DNA of 64,000 nucleotides from JANRLT01 sp041736895 (GTDB lineage Bacteria; Planctomycetota; Planctomycetia; Pirellulales; JALHPA01), in NCBI GenBank assembly GCA_041736895.1, contig JBGSSS010000204.1, positions 1 through 64,000 on the forward strand. Reading direction: 5' to 3'. The notes under the pieces were generated by a model. That model was not told the DNA's origin. It saw nothing but the letters and a program-made list of their open reading frames with translations, and made no database searches. Below are positions 1 to 8,623 of the stretch, piece by piece; position 1 is the first letter of the stretch, and each line of letters starts with the position of its first letter. Made by a program: the position numbers and the translations under genes.

Positions 1-330
1 TGCTTGTAAATTACCGCCGCCGGACCAGTTGCCATGCATCACCTCCGTGCGAGAAAATGAAGCCGGCGTCCTCGACGGCTTGACTCTCACGAAGCGAATG
101 CAATCGTTAGACCATAGAGAACCAACGTGCGATTGCCCTGATGACAGGGCCAAGCCAGCGGCTAGTATAAGAGTTCATGCGGAAACCACGCAGAGAACTG
201 ATGATACAGCAAATCAACAAGCTCTTCGGCACAAACAGGCAATTCGTACCTGTTGTCAGTCGGCCAGCGAGGTTTATACTAATAACAGTGCTGGATGTTA
301 CGCCCTAAAAAGTAAATCAGAGGTGTCTCC
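1..330. other. Intergenic region upstream of sdhC
   Basis: No gene that I can support. An open frame crosses the region, but its product has no recognisable domain and runs into sdhC in another frame. The useful content is a sigma70-type promoter at 253-280 and an AGGTG ribosome-binding site at 321-325 just before the TTG start of sdhC. Confidence 0.5.
253..280 (+). promoter_or_regulatory. Putative sigma70 promoter for sdhCAB
   Basis: TTGTCA (253-258) and TATACT (275-280) are separated by 16 bases, close to the sigma70 consensus. Transcription would start near 287, leaving a leader of about 44 bases before the sdhC start. This is read by eye only and could be chance. Confidence 0.45.
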
Positions 331-1104
331 TTGGAGAGTTCCGTACCCGCCGGTTCCCAACCCCGGTTGTGGCAATTTATTCTCTATCGGCTCTTTTCCT
401 TGTCAGGGCTGATCCCCATCGGGGCTTATCTCTGCGTCCATCTGCTGACGAACATGACGGCCATCGCCGGTCCAGCAATGTTCCAGAAGAACGTCAACAC
501 AATCCATTCGCTCGGCGCGTTTTTGCCGTTCATCGAGTGGACGTTTATCTTTGGGCCGATGATCTTTCACATGCTCGTTGGCATGCTGATCATTAGCGGT
601 GCCGTGGTCAATGTCGGATCGTATCCTTACGGCTCCAACATTCGCTACACACTGCAACGTGCGACGGGCGTCATCGCATTTGCGTTTATTGTCTGGCACA
701 TCGCGCACCTGCATCATTACGGCAAAGCGGTCGGGTTTGGGATGTTCGAACCGGATAACGCCGCCTCGTCCGCGGCCGCCGCGTTGTCGCCGCTGACCCA
801 AAAACTGATCTACATCGTGGGCGTCTCGGCCGCAACGTTTCACTTTGCCAACGGCCTCTGGACGTTTGGAATCACCTGGGGCATTTGGGTCAGCCAAGGG
901 GCGATGCGCCGCGCTGGTTACCTCTGCACCGCAATTGGCTTGGGGCTGTTCACGTTTGGCATGATTGCCCTCGTCGCGTTCGATCGGATGGACATATCCG
1001 AGGCTCAAAAGATTGAGAACTCGATGAAGCCGGTACCGCCTGCACAAAACAGCACCGACATCCAGGGCGACCCCAAGACGGGCAAGGCTCCGGCGACTAA
1101 GTAA
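331..1104 (+). CDS. sdhC: Succinate dehydrogenase cytochrome b subunit
   Basis: This is the membrane anchor of complex II (succinate:quinone oxidoreductase), carrying heme b and passing electrons from SdhB to menaquinone. The 257-residue protein has about five hydrophobic segments (roughly 20-40, 62-92, 110-130, 157-185, 196-218). Candidate heme-ligand histidines are H37, H80, H123 and H171, as in the Bacillus-type cytochrome b558 family. The start is TTG at 331 with AGGTG 5 bases upstream; the next ATG would cut into the first membrane helix. The polar, proline-rich tail after residue 220 is longer than usual. It is first in the sdhCAB order and sdhA follows 87 bases downstream. Confidence 0.9.
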   Translation: MESSVPAGSQPRLWQFILYRLFSLSGLIPIGAYLCVHLLTNMTAIAGPAMFQKNVNTIHSLGAFLPFIEWTFIFGPMIFHMLVGMLIISGAVVNVGSYPYGSNIRYTLQRATGVIAFAFIVWHIAHLHHYGKAVGFGMFEPDNAASSAAAALSPLTQKLIYIVGVSAATFHFANGLWTFGITWGIWVSQGAMRRAGYLCTAIGLGLFTFGMIALVAFDRMDISEAQKIENSMKPVPPAQNSTDIQGDPKTGKAPATK

Positions 1105-1191
1105 CGCGCACATTACCGATCCCAGTGGGTGAACCCCTTGGCTTTGCATTTCTTCGAAATCCTGACTTCTAACTCCTTCCTCCTTTCCGTA

Positions 1192-3219
1192 ATGGCCAAG
1201 CAACGTGTACTGATCGTCGGCGGCGGACTCGCGGGTTTAGCCGCGACGATGAAGCTGGCCGAAGCCGGCGTCGAAGTCGACCTGATGAGCCTGACCCCGG
1301 TCAAGCGTTCGCACAGCGTCTGCGCCCAAGGCGGCATCAACAGCGTCAACGACGTCACGCGCCAACAGGGCGACAACGAGTGGCTGCACTTCGACGACAC
1401 GGTCCTCGGCGGCGATTTTCTGCAGAACCAACCGCCCGTCAAGGAAATGTGCGAATGGGGCCCGCGGATCATCGACCTGATGGATCGCCTCGGCGTTCCC
1501 TTCAATCGCACTCTCGAAGGCTTCCGCGATCAACGCCGCTTCGGCGGCACGCTCTTCAAGCGCACCGCCTTTGCCGGTGCGACGACGGGTCAGCAACTCC
1601 TCTACGCGCTCGATGAGCAAGTCCGCCGCTGGGAAGTCGCTGGTTCGGTGAAGAAGTACGAGTTCTGGGACTTCCTCGCGCCGATTCTCGACAGCAACGG
1701 CAATTGCCGCGGCGCGGTGGCGCAGGACCTGGTCAGCATGGAAATCCGCGCGTTCCCGGCTGACGCCGTGGTGCTCGCGACCGGCGGTTGCGGCCTGATC
1801 TATGGTCGCTCGACCATGTCCATGGCCTGCACCGGCAGCGCCGTGAGCCGCCTCTATCAAGTCGGTGCAAAGTACGGCAACGGCGAGTTCATCCAGGTTC
1901 ACCCGACCGCCGTGCCCGGCGCGGACAAGCTCCGCCTCATGAGCGAATCGGCGCGCGGCGAAGGGGGCCGCGTCTGGGTTCCGCGCACACCGGCCGATCC
2001 GCGCCCGCCGAAAACGATTCCCGAAAACGAACGGTATTACTTCCTCGAAGAACGCTATCCGAAGTACGGCAACCTGGTCCCACGCGATATCGCAACGCGC
2101 GAGATTTTCAGCGTCTGCACCAAGGATGGCCTGAGCGTCGACAAGGACAAGCTCTGCGTCTACCTCGACCTGACACACATCCCGCGTGCGACGCTCGATG
2201 CGAAGCTGAAAGGTATCCTTGAAATTTATGAAAAATTCCAAGGCGTCGATCCGCGCGACGAACCGATGAAGATCTTCCCCGCCGTCCACTACTCGATGGG
2301 CGGCCTCTGGGTCGATTACGAACGTGCGGCCAACGGCGGCCTCACCCAAGGTTCGGTCCGCAATCAACAAACCAACATCCCGGGCGTCTACGCGATCGGC
2401 GAGTGTGACTACCAATATCACGGTGCGAATCGCTTGGGGGCGAACTCGCTGTTGAGCTGCATCTTCAGCGGCTTGATCGTCGCGCCGGGCATCGAGAATC
2501 GCCTGAAGTCCCTCAAGGGCGGTTCCGCCGCGGATCAACCGACGTCGCTCTACAGCGATGCGGTTGCTTGCGAAAAGGCCAAGCACGAAACGCTGCTCCG
2601 CCGCTCGGGTGGCAACGAGAATCCGTACCTGATTCATCAAGAACTCGGCTTCACGATGACCAAGGCAGCGACCGTGGTGCGTGAGAACGAGGAACTGACC
2701 CAGGCGATTGCCAAGGTCAACGACCTGGAAGCCCGCGCCGCGAAGTGCTCGCTCTCGGACACCGGCAACTGGACGAATCAAAACGTCATTTTCACCAAGG
2801 CACTTGTCGACATGTTCCCGATTGCCAAGGCGATCCTGCAAGGCGCACTGCAACGCGACGAATGCCGCGGCGCGCACTACAAGCCAGCTTTCGAATACCC
2901 GGGCCTGAAATCGACAACCGACGCCGAAAAGATGATCGAAGCCGAAAGTTGGTGCGACCGCTTTACCGCCAGCACCGCGAAGTGGCTCAAGAGCACGATC
3001 GCCACGAAGAGCAAAGACGGCAGCGATCCGATCTTGACGTATGAAGACGTCGACACGAGCCTGATCCCGCCGCGTCCGCGGTTGTATGGACTCGTTGGGG
3101 CCGAACAGATCGAACAAGTCTGGAAACAACGCGCCGCCCAAGCAGCCGTGACGCGCGCGGATGGTGTCAACAACGCCAACGGGTCTGCGGCGACGAAGAC
3201 TCCCACGGTAAATGCGTAA
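1192..3219 (+). CDS. sdhA: Succinate dehydrogenase flavoprotein subunit
   Basis: The FAD-carrying catalytic subunit of complex II oxidises succinate to fumarate. The 675-residue product starts MAKQRVLIVGGG with a Rossmann dinucleotide-binding glycine motif. RSHSVCAQGGINS contains the histidine expected to bind FAD covalently, and HPTAVPG and SESARGEGGR line the active site. The GANRLGANSLL signature is also present. An in-frame GTG at 1129 would add 21 hydrophobic residues unlike the family, so I take ATG 1192. The bases before it (about 1160-1190) form a pyrimidine-rich tract without a Shine-Dalgarno sequence. It sits between sdhC and sdhB. Confidence 0.95.
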   Translation: MAKQRVLIVGGGLAGLAATMKLAEAGVEVDLMSLTPVKRSHSVCAQGGINSVNDVTRQQGDNEWLHFDDTVLGGDFLQNQPPVKEMCEWGPRIIDLMDRLGVPFNRTLEGFRDQRRFGGTLFKRTAFAGATTGQQLLYALDEQVRRWEVAGSVKKYEFWDFLAPILDSNGNCRGAVAQDLVSMEIRAFPADAVVLATGGCGLIYGRSTMSMACTGSAVSRLYQVGAKYGNGEFIQVHPTAVPGADKLRLMSESARGEGGRVWVPRTPADPRPPKTIPENERYYFLEERYPKYGNLVPRDIATREIFSVCTKDGLSVDKDKLCVYLDLTHIPRATLDAKLKGILEIYEKFQGVDPRDEPMKIFPAVHYSMGGLWVDYERAANGGLTQGSVRNQQTNIPGVYAIGECDYQYHGANRLGANSLLSCIFSGLIVAPGIENRLKSLKGGSAADQPTSLYSDAVACEKAKHETLLRRSGGNENPYLIHQELGFTMTKAATVVRENEELTQAIAKVNDLEARAAKCSLSDTGNWTNQNVIFTKALVDMFPIAKAILQGALQRDECRGAHYKPAFEYPGLKSTTDAEKMIEAESWCDRFTASTAKWLKSTIATKSKDGSDPILTYEDVDTSLIPPRPRLYGLVGAEQIEQVWKQRAAQAAVTRADGVNNANGSAATKTPTVNA

Positions 3220-3234
3220 GAATACAATTGAAAC

Positions 3235-3312
3235 ATTAGCCCCCCGTCAATGACCGGGGGGATCGACTCGACTACTACGCTTAATCCCCCCGGTCATTGA
3301 CCGGGGGCTAAT
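3235..3312. repeat. Inverted pair of hairpins in the sdhA-sdhB spacer
   Basis: Two palindromes (3240-3261 and 3286-3307) are inverted copies of each other around a 24-base centre, and the whole unit runs from ATTAGC to GCTAAT. Each half is a C-run, GTCAATGAC or its reverse complement, then a G-run. The arrangement resembles a REP/BIME pair. It ends 3 bases before the sdhB start codon, so it could affect sdhB translation or transcript stability. Confidence 0.8.
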
Positions 3313-3315
3313 CTC

Positions 3316-4173
3316 ATGTCCAACACATCGCACGACAACTCTGCTCCGAAGCCCAAGGATTTCGAGGTCCGCATCTTGCGCCAAGATGGACCCGGCGAAG
3401 GGAGCTACTGGGAACGGCATCGCGTCGAGTATGAATCCGACATGAATGTCATCAGCGTCCTGCAAAAAGTCGCGGCCAAGGCCACGGCCTCCGACGGCCG
3501 CCGCGTCGCGCCCGTCGCGTGGGATTGCAACTGCCTCGAAGAGGTTTGCGGCGCTTGCACGATGGTCGTGAACGGCAAAGTGCGGCAGGCTTGTTCCGCA
3601 CTCGTCGACAAACTCCTCGCCGACGAACCGGCGGAGATCGAGTTGCGCCCGATGACCAAGTTTCCCGTCGTGCGCGACTTGATGGTCGATCGCCAGCGGT
3701 TGTTTCACAACCTGAAACGCGTCAAAGCTTGGATCCCCGTCGATGGCTACTACAACGCCGGCCCCGGCCCGCGGCAATCGATCGCGCAGCAGTCTCAAGC
3801 CTACCCCTTAAGTGAATGCATGAGCTGCGGGTGCTGTCTCGATGCGTGCCCGCAATTCGGCAAGATCGAAATCGAACCCAAGGCCAAGGAAACCGAAGAA
3901 CAATACACAGCCCGCAAGGCCGAAGCCTACAACGACGGCTTCCTTGGCGCCCACGCTATCAGCCAGGCGATCCTGTTCAACACGCATCCGACGGGCAAGA
4001 ACAACGCCGACGAGCGGCTCGACGCCCTGATGTCAGTCGGCGGCGTCCAACAATGCGGCAACGCCCAGAACTGCGTGGCCGTCTGCCCGAAACACATCCC
4101 GCTCACCGAATCAATCGCCAAGGCCGGGCGGGCGCTCACGGTGCATGCGATTAAGAAGATTTTCGATCGGTAG
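3316..4173 (+). CDS. sdhB: Succinate dehydrogenase iron-sulfur subunit
   Basis: Complex II electron-transfer subunit carrying three iron-sulfur centres. In 285 residues, C73, C78, C81 and C93 form the [2Fe-2S] ferredoxin site. C167, C170, C173 and C177 (CMSCGCCLDACP) form the [4Fe-4S] site, and C246, C252 and C256 form the [3Fe-4S] site. It is slightly longer than E. coli SdhB, as in the sdhCAB type with a single membrane subunit. The TAG stop is the first three bases of a hairpin repeat at 4171. Confidence 0.95.
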   Translation: MSNTSHDNSAPKPKDFEVRILRQDGPGEGSYWERHRVEYESDMNVISVLQKVAAKATASDGRRVAPVAWDCNCLEEVCGACTMVVNGKVRQACSALVDKLLADEPAEIELRPMTKFPVVRDLMVDRQRLFHNLKRVKAWIPVDGYYNAGPGPRQSIAQQSQAYPLSECMSCGCCLDACPQFGKIEIEPKAKETEEQYTARKAEAYNDGFLGAHAISQAILFNTHPTGKNNADERLDALMSVGGVQQCGNAQNCVAVCPKHIPLTESIAKAGRALTVHAIKKIFDR

Positions 4174-4298
4174 CACGAGACCGTGATCTCGTGCGCCAAC
4201 TCGCCGGCGCAGCCGGGCGAGTTGGAACGTCCTACATGATTCGACGTTATCTCTCATGGCGACTCTTATTTTTCGCTCGTGATCACGGTCACGTGCTA
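4171..4298. repeat. TAG-capped inverted-repeat unit between convergent genes
   Basis: A 128-base unit begins TAG (stop of sdhB) and ends CTA (stop of the DUF1501 gene on the minus strand). The left end is TAG then CACGAGA-CCGTGA-TCTCGTG. The right end, read on the minus strand, is TAG then CACGTGA-CCGTGA-TCACGAG, the same layout with three changed positions. A further hairpin (AACTCGCC...GGGCGAGTT) lies inside. It could act as a two-way terminator. See the matching units at 31788 and 34635. Confidence 0.8.
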
Positions 4299-5630
4299 CA
4301 AAACTTCCGCAATCGGGTTCAACTTCTCCAGTAAATACTGCGGCCGCCCCGACAGATCATTGACCGTGGCGGTTTGGGTGTCGATGCCGAGGTTGTGGTA
4401 GAGCGTGGCGAGGACTTCTTGGAAATGGACCGGGCGATCCTTGGCTTCGGCGGCGATTTTGTCCGTGGAACCGATCACTTGGCCCGTGCGCATCCCGCCG
4501 CCGGCGAGGAGCGCATTGCTGACATTCGGCCAGTGATCGCGGCCGGCGTCTTTGTTGATCTTCGGCGTGCGGCCAAATTCACCCCATGCACAAACGGTCA
4601 CGTCCTTGTCGAGCCCGCGCTCGTAGAGATCGTCGATCAAGGCCGACAGCGCCGCATCGAAGACCGGCAGGTTGCTCTTGGCACTTTTGAAGTTCTGCCC
4701 GTGCCAGTCCCAAAAGCTGAAGCTCAGCGAAACACATCGCACGCCCGCTTCGACGAGACGCCGCGCGACAAGGAACTGCTCGGTCAACCGCGGCGCGCCG
4801 TCGCCCTGATGCTGCGCCGTGCTCTTGCCGTAGCGGGCGAGCGTCTCCGGCGATTCACGGCTGATATCGAGGGCGTCGGCCAATTTGCTCGACGTCAGCA
4901 CGCCGAGGGCTTGCTGCTGAAACGCGTCGAGGCCGGCCATCATGCCGGTCTGATCGAGGTCGCTCTTCAAGCGGTCGAGCGAGCGATTCAACTCCCGGCG
5001 ATCGCCAAGACGTTCGAGACTGATCCCGTTCAGGACCAAGTCCTGCTTCCCTTCGCCGTTCGGCTGGAAGGGCGTATACGCCGGACCGAGAAACCCAGCG
5101 CGGCCGTTGTTGTACGGCTTGTGCTGCATCTTGGGCGACAGCCCGACGAACGGCGGGATCGCCGGCTGCGTCGCGCCTTGCAGCTTCGCGACATACGACC
5201 CGAACTCCGGCCACCCGCCGGTTGGCTGTTGGCGATCGGTGCGGCCTGTCAAGCATTGGAACGACGCATGATCCCCGATCGAACCGACGACGGAGCGAAT
5301 CGGGACCAAGCGGTCCATCATTCCGGCGAGCTTCGGCAGCAATTCGCAGATCTGAATCCCCGGCACGTTCGTGTCGATCGGCGAAAACTCGCCGCGCACT
5401 TCGCTAGGCGCGTCGGGCTTCAGGTCGTACGTATCCTGATGCGGCGGTCCACCCGGCAGGTAGACCATGATCACGGCTTTGTGAGACCGCTTGCCCGAGG
5501 CCGCTTCGGCACGGAGCAATTGCGGCAACGTCAATCCGCTGAGCGCCAATCCGCCGATTCGCAAGAAATCACGGCGCGACGAGCGATTGCACAGGGAACC
5601 GGAAGCAGATCGGGCATTGATGGTCAGCAT
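4296..5630 (-). CDS. DUF1501 family protein, Tat-exported
   Basis: DUF1501 proteins are an alkaline-phosphatase/sulfatase-fold family very abundant in planctomycetes and usually of unproven activity. From the chosen start MLTINARSAS the protein has 444 residues. A twin-arginine signal, NRSSRRDFLRIGG, and a hydrophobic stretch follow. Family blocks include VYLPGGPPHQDTYDLKP, RSVVGSIGDHASFQC and WGEFGRTPK. A longer frame to 5777 adds 49 residues that would push the Tat signal inward, so it is unlikely. DUF1501 genes often follow a DUF1549/DUF1553 cytochrome-like partner; none is present here. It converges on sdhB and takes its TAG stop from the repeat unit at 4171-4298. Confidence 0.85.
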   Translation of the reverse strand: MLTINARSASGSLCNRSSRRDFLRIGGLALSGLTLPQLLRAEAASGKRSHKAVIMVYLPGGPPHQDTYDLKPDAPSEVRGEFSPIDTNVPGIQICELLPKLAGMMDRLVPIRSVVGSIGDHASFQCLTGRTDRQQPTGGWPEFGSYVAKLQGATQPAIPPFVGLSPKMQHKPYNNGRAGFLGPAYTPFQPNGEGKQDLVLNGISLERLGDRRELNRSLDRLKSDLDQTGMMAGLDAFQQQALGVLTSSKLADALDISRESPETLARYGKSTAQHQGDGAPRLTEQFLVARRLVEAGVRCVSLSFSFWDWHGQNFKSAKSNLPVFDAALSALIDDLYERGLDKDVTVCAWGEFGRTPKINKDAGRDHWPNVSNALLAGGGMRTGQVIGSTDKIAAEAKDRPVHFQEVLATLYHNLGIDTQTATVNDLSGRPQYLLEKLNPIAEVL

Positions 5631-5893
5631 CGGAAAGCTCGAACGGTAGTTGAACGTATCGATTGGATTGGCAGGCTTGGGGTAACCTGGCTTCTGGCCA
5701 ATCCCGGGGCGGGAAACTGTCGGCGGGCTATTTAGCATACTCGATATGCCGGAAGGACAAAACTCAATTTCACGCAACCCTAGAAATCGCTGGGTTTTAG
5801 GAGGTTAAGTTTCCCATCCTGCTGCGGGTGAACTGATAGAAGATGACGTTTGTCGATCTTCAGTTATCCACATTATTTCCCTACAATCGTGCC

Positions 5894-6715
5894 ATGAACG
5901 AAATGCGTGGATTGAACGTCGGTGCGGTGAGTTACCTGAATACCAAACCATTGGTTTATCAGCTGCCGGACCTCGCGCCGCGTGCGAATTTGACCTTTGA
6001 TTACCCCAGCCGCTTGGCCGATCAATTGGCCGCGGGTCAGCTCGACGTCGCGCTCATTCCGGCGGTCGAATTTTTTCGCGGGCGAGATTATTCGATTGTC
6101 TCAGATGCATGCATCGGCTGCCGTGGGCCAGTCTTGAGTGTCAAGCTTTTCAGCCGCGTCCCGATGAACGAGATCCGGACACTCGCCCTCGACGAAGGCT
6201 CGCGGACGAGTGCAGCACTCGTCAAGATTTTGCTTCACGAGCGCTTCGGCATCCGACCCGAGACATCGCCGCTGCCGGTCGAGGCCGATCTGCGCGAGAC
6301 GACAACCGACGCGGTGCTGTTGATCGGCGATCGCGCGATCTTTTCGCCGATGGGTCACTTTGTCGAGGTCTGGGATCTGGGCGATGAATGGTGCCGCTGG
6401 GCAGAGTTGCCGTTCGTCTTCGCGATGTGGGTCGCGCGGCCGGGACTCGATGGAGGCGAACTCGCGGAACTCGCGACGGCGCTCAGCACCGCGCGCGACC
6501 GCGGTGTCGCGAACCTTGAGTCGATCGCCCACGCCGAAGCCGCACCATTGGGCTTGACCGTGCCGCAGTGTCATTCATACCTGCGCGACAATTTGTATTT
6601 TTATTTTGGTCCGCGCGAACAACGCGGGCTGGCATTGTATTATGAACGGGCGGTGAAGTTGGGCCTTGCCCCAGCGGGTATCGCCGTAGGTCAGGCTTTG
6701 CCCGACTGCGTTTGA
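5894..6715 (+). CDS. mqnA: Chorismate dehydratase (futalosine pathway)
   Basis: MqnA converts chorismate to 3-enolpyruvyl-benzoate, the first step of futalosine-dependent menaquinone synthesis. The 273-residue protein opens with GLNVGAVSYLNTKPLVYQL, the family signature, and has the two-lobed periplasmic-binding-like fold sequence (DVALIPAVEFFRG, DEGSRTSAAL, LLIGDRAI). I use ATG 5894; a frame open from 5843 adds 17 poorly conserved residues. The last residues (AVGQALPDC) are encoded by a hairpin repeat at 6686-6710, so the C-terminus looks repeat-derived. mqnC follows 85 bases downstream, suggesting co-transcription. Confidence 0.9.
   Translation: MNEMRGLNVGAVSYLNTKPLVYQLPDLAPRANLTFDYPSRLADQLAAGQLDVALIPAVEFFRGRDYSIVSDACIGCRGPVLSVKLFSRVPMNEIRTLALDEGSRTSAALVKILLHERFGIRPETSPLPVEADLRETTTDAVLLIGDRAIFSPMGHFVEVWDLGDEWCRWAELPFVFAMWVARPGLDGGELAELATALSTARDRGVANLESIAHAEAAPLGLTVPQCHSYLRDNLYFYFGPREQRGLALYYERAVKLGLAPAGIAVGQALPDCV
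6686..6710 (+). repeat. Hairpin repeat within the 3' end of mqnA
   Basis: GTAG then GTCAGGC-TTT-GCCCGAC, an imperfect 7-base stem. It has the same GTAG left edge as the copies at 4171, 29123 and 30486. Here the TAG is out of frame and translation continues through the hairpin to a TGA at 6713. Confidence 0.7.
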
Positions 6716-6728
6716 CGTTGAATTTTAA

Positions 6729-6793
6729 CCCGAAGCGTAAGCGAGGTACGTTAGACTTCGCACATAAAGGTTCGGCAGGAGCCTCACCCTCCC
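6729..6793. repeat. Two short planctomycete-type repeats upstream of mqnC
   Basis: CCCGAAGCGTAAGCGAGG (6729-6746) and GGCAGGAGCCTCACCCTCCC (6774-6793). I recall both strings as frequent intergenic repeats in planctomycete genomes; this is from memory, not a search. The second has a close relative inside a gene at 61609-61628. The pair ends 8 bases before the mqnC start. Confidence 0.6.
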
Positions 6794-6800
6794 AAGTTAT

Positions 6801-8024
6801 ATGCCAACTGACAAAACCATCACCGCGATTCTCGACAAAGCCGTCTCGGGCGAACGGATCACCGCCGACGAAGGTCTGCGTTTGCTTGAATCGCACGATC
6901 TCACCGCACTAGGCCGCGCAGCGGATGCGGTCACACGACGGCTGCACCCCGAGCCGATTCGCACATACAACATCGACCGCAACATCAATTACACCAATGT
7001 CTGTACGGCGGTGTGTGATTTTTGCGCGTTCTATCGCGGGCCGAAATCGCCGGAGGGTTACACGCTCCCCCGGGAAGTGCTGCTCGAAAAATGCCGCGAG
7101 ACGGTCGAACTCGGCGGGGATCAGATTCTGCTCCAAGGCGGCTTGCACCACGAGCATAAACTCGAGTGGTACGAGGAGATGCTCCGCGACATCAAAGCCG
7201 CGACCCCTTCGATCAACATCCACGGCTTCAGCCCGCCAGAGATTTATCACTTTACGAAGTTAAACAAGTTGCCGCTGAAGACGGTGCTCGAACGGCTCAA
7301 AGCCGCGGGGCTTGGAAGCTTGCCCGGCGGCGGGGCGGAGATTCTTGTCGATCGTGTGCGCAACGCGATGACGCGCGGCAAGGTCATGACCGACGATTGG
7401 CTGAACGTGAACCGCGTCTGGCACGAGCTGGGCGGGATCAGTACGGCGACGATGATGTTCGGCCACATCGAAACGCTGGCCGAGCGAATCGAGCATCTCG
7501 AACGGCTGCGGCAACTGCAAGACGAAACGCACGGGTTCACCGCGTTCATCTGCTGGACGTTCCAACCCGAGCACACCGAGATGGCGAACATCCCGCCAGC
7601 GGGCGCGTTCGAATACTTAAAGACGCAAGCCGTGGCAAGGCTGTACCTGGACAACTTCCCTAGCATCCAATCGAGCTGGGTCACCCAAGGTCTAAAAATC
7701 GGCCAGCTCGCCCTGCTCTACGGCGCGAACGACATGGGCAGCCTCATGATCGAAGAGAACGTCGTCAGCTCGGCCGGCACGGTACATTACCTGAGCCTCG
7801 AAGAAATCAAAGACGCAATCCGCGAAGTCGGCTACACGCCGCGGCGGAGAAATGTCTGGTACCAACTGCTCGACGACGCCGCCGACATCCCGGGCCATCA
7901 TGTGCCGGCATACGACGCGATTAAGGTGCAGCGGGAAACGAAAGTCACTGCGAAGTCAGGAAGCACTGCGAAACAAGCGGGTGAAGGTTCGGTGGAATTG
8001 CTGCCGGTGATTCAGCGGGTGTGA
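6801..8024 (+). CDS. mqnC: Cyclic dehypoxanthine futalosine synthase (radical SAM)
   Basis: MqnC is a radical SAM enzyme that cyclises dehypoxanthine futalosine in menaquinone synthesis. The 407-residue protein binds its [4Fe-4S] cluster through C68, C72 and C75 (CTAVCDFC). Family blocks follow: LLQGGLHHEHKLEWYEE, GGGAEIL, TATMMFGH and SSAGTVHYLSLEEI. The last block favours MqnC over its paralogue MqnE. The roughly 40 residues at the C-terminus, rich in K, S and T, are probably unstructured. With mqnA it covers two steps of the pathway; mqnB, mqnD and mqnE are not in this window. Confidence 0.9.
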   Translation: MPTDKTITAILDKAVSGERITADEGLRLLESHDLTALGRAADAVTRRLHPEPIRTYNIDRNINYTNVCTAVCDFCAFYRGPKSPEGYTLPREVLLEKCRETVELGGDQILLQGGLHHEHKLEWYEEMLRDIKAATPSINIHGFSPPEIYHFTKLNKLPLKTVLERLKAAGLGSLPGGGAEILVDRVRNAMTRGKVMTDDWLNVNRVWHELGGISTATMMFGHIETLAERIEHLERLRQLQDETHGFTAFICWTFQPEHTEMANIPPAGAFEYLKTQAVARLYLDNFPSIQSSWVTQGLKIGQLALLYGANDMGSLMIEENVVSSAGTVHYLSLEEIKDAIREVGYTPRRRNVWYQLLDDAADIPGHHVPAYDAIKVQRETKVTAKSGSTAKQAGEGSVELLPVIQRV

Positions 8025-8093
8025 GATACATTCACTTGATTCATCTCTGCTAACGAATAAACTTAAAATAGCTTATTTCAACACGGAGCCACA

Positions 8094-8309
8094 ATGAAAT
8101 TAAGAATCTTGATCCAGCCAGAAGCCGAGGGAGGATATTCTGCCAGCATTCCCGCGATGCAGGGTTGCTATTCGCAAGGCGATACCTTGGCCGAAACAAT
8201 CGCCAACATTCGTGAAGCAGCAGAATTGTGGGCGGAAGTTCAATATGAGCGAGCTTCGCGTGAAGCCAATGAACCGGCAGATGCTCAATTACAGGAAATT
8301 GAACTTTGA
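8094..8309 (+). CDS. hicB: HicB-like antitoxin
   Basis: A 71-residue protein with the HicB fold sequence: LRILIQPEAEGGYSASIPAM, GCYSQGDTLAETIANIREA, then a charged helix. HicB antitoxins neutralise the HicA mRNA interferase. It lacks an obvious C-terminal DNA-binding domain, so it may be the short form that only binds toxin. A Shine-Dalgarno GGAG lies 5 bases before ATG 8094. The stop overlaps the start of hicA by 4 bases (TTGA), indicating translational coupling in antitoxin-toxin order. Confidence 0.8.
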   Translation: MKLRILIQPEAEGGYSASIPAMQGCYSQGDTLAETIANIREAAELWAEVQYERASREANEPADAQLQEIEL

Positions 8310-8623
8310 GAACCGTCTCGGGCAAAGAGATGTGCCGTATCCTGGTACATCATGGGTGGGAATTAATTCGCGTCCGAGGCAGCCACCACGCATATGAAAA
8401 AGCGGGCTTTCTCAATATCGTCGTCGTGCCTGTCCATTCGAACAAAGATTTGAAAACTGGCACTCAGCGTAGCATCATGAAAGATGCGGGATTGACCGAA
8501 GACGATCTCTTAGTCTCCCCACACACCGCAACCTTCATACCCAGCGCCGTCGCCATAGCCGCTTTCACGGCTAACACTTCCGCCGCTTTCTCACGGCTCT
8601 CCGCATACGCCACTTGGATGTGA
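8306..8623 (+). CDS. hicA: HicA-like toxin with an extended C-terminus
   Basis: HicA toxins are small double-stranded-RNA-binding-fold proteins that cleave mRNA. Residues 1-69 match the family: SGKEMCRILVHHGWELIRV, the catalytic histidine motif GSHHAYEK (H27/H28), VVPVHSNKDLKTGT and the terminal block IMKDAGLTEDDLL. A usual HicA stops about there. Here the frame continues for 36 more residues that are antisense to the end of the convergent isomerase gene. The start is TTG 8306, coupled to hicB. The extra tail suggests loss of the normal stop, so the toxin may be altered or inactive. Confidence 0.75.
   Translation: MRTVSGKEMCRILVHHGWELIRVRGSHHAYEKAGFLNIVVVPVHSNKDLKTGTQRSIMKDAGLTEDDLLVSPHTATFIPSAVAIAAFTANTSAAFSRLSAYATWM

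Noticed and set aside
29..412. Open frame upstream of and overlapping sdhC
   Set aside because: No recognisable domain, no ribosome-binding site, and it ends inside sdhC in another frame.
1237..3141. Long open frame antisense to sdhA
   Set aside because: A shadow of GC-rich codons in sdhA; arginine- and alanine-rich product with no domain.
4374..5735. Long open frame opposite the DUF1501 gene
   Set aside because: Antisense shadow; the minus-strand frame has a Tat signal and clear family blocks.
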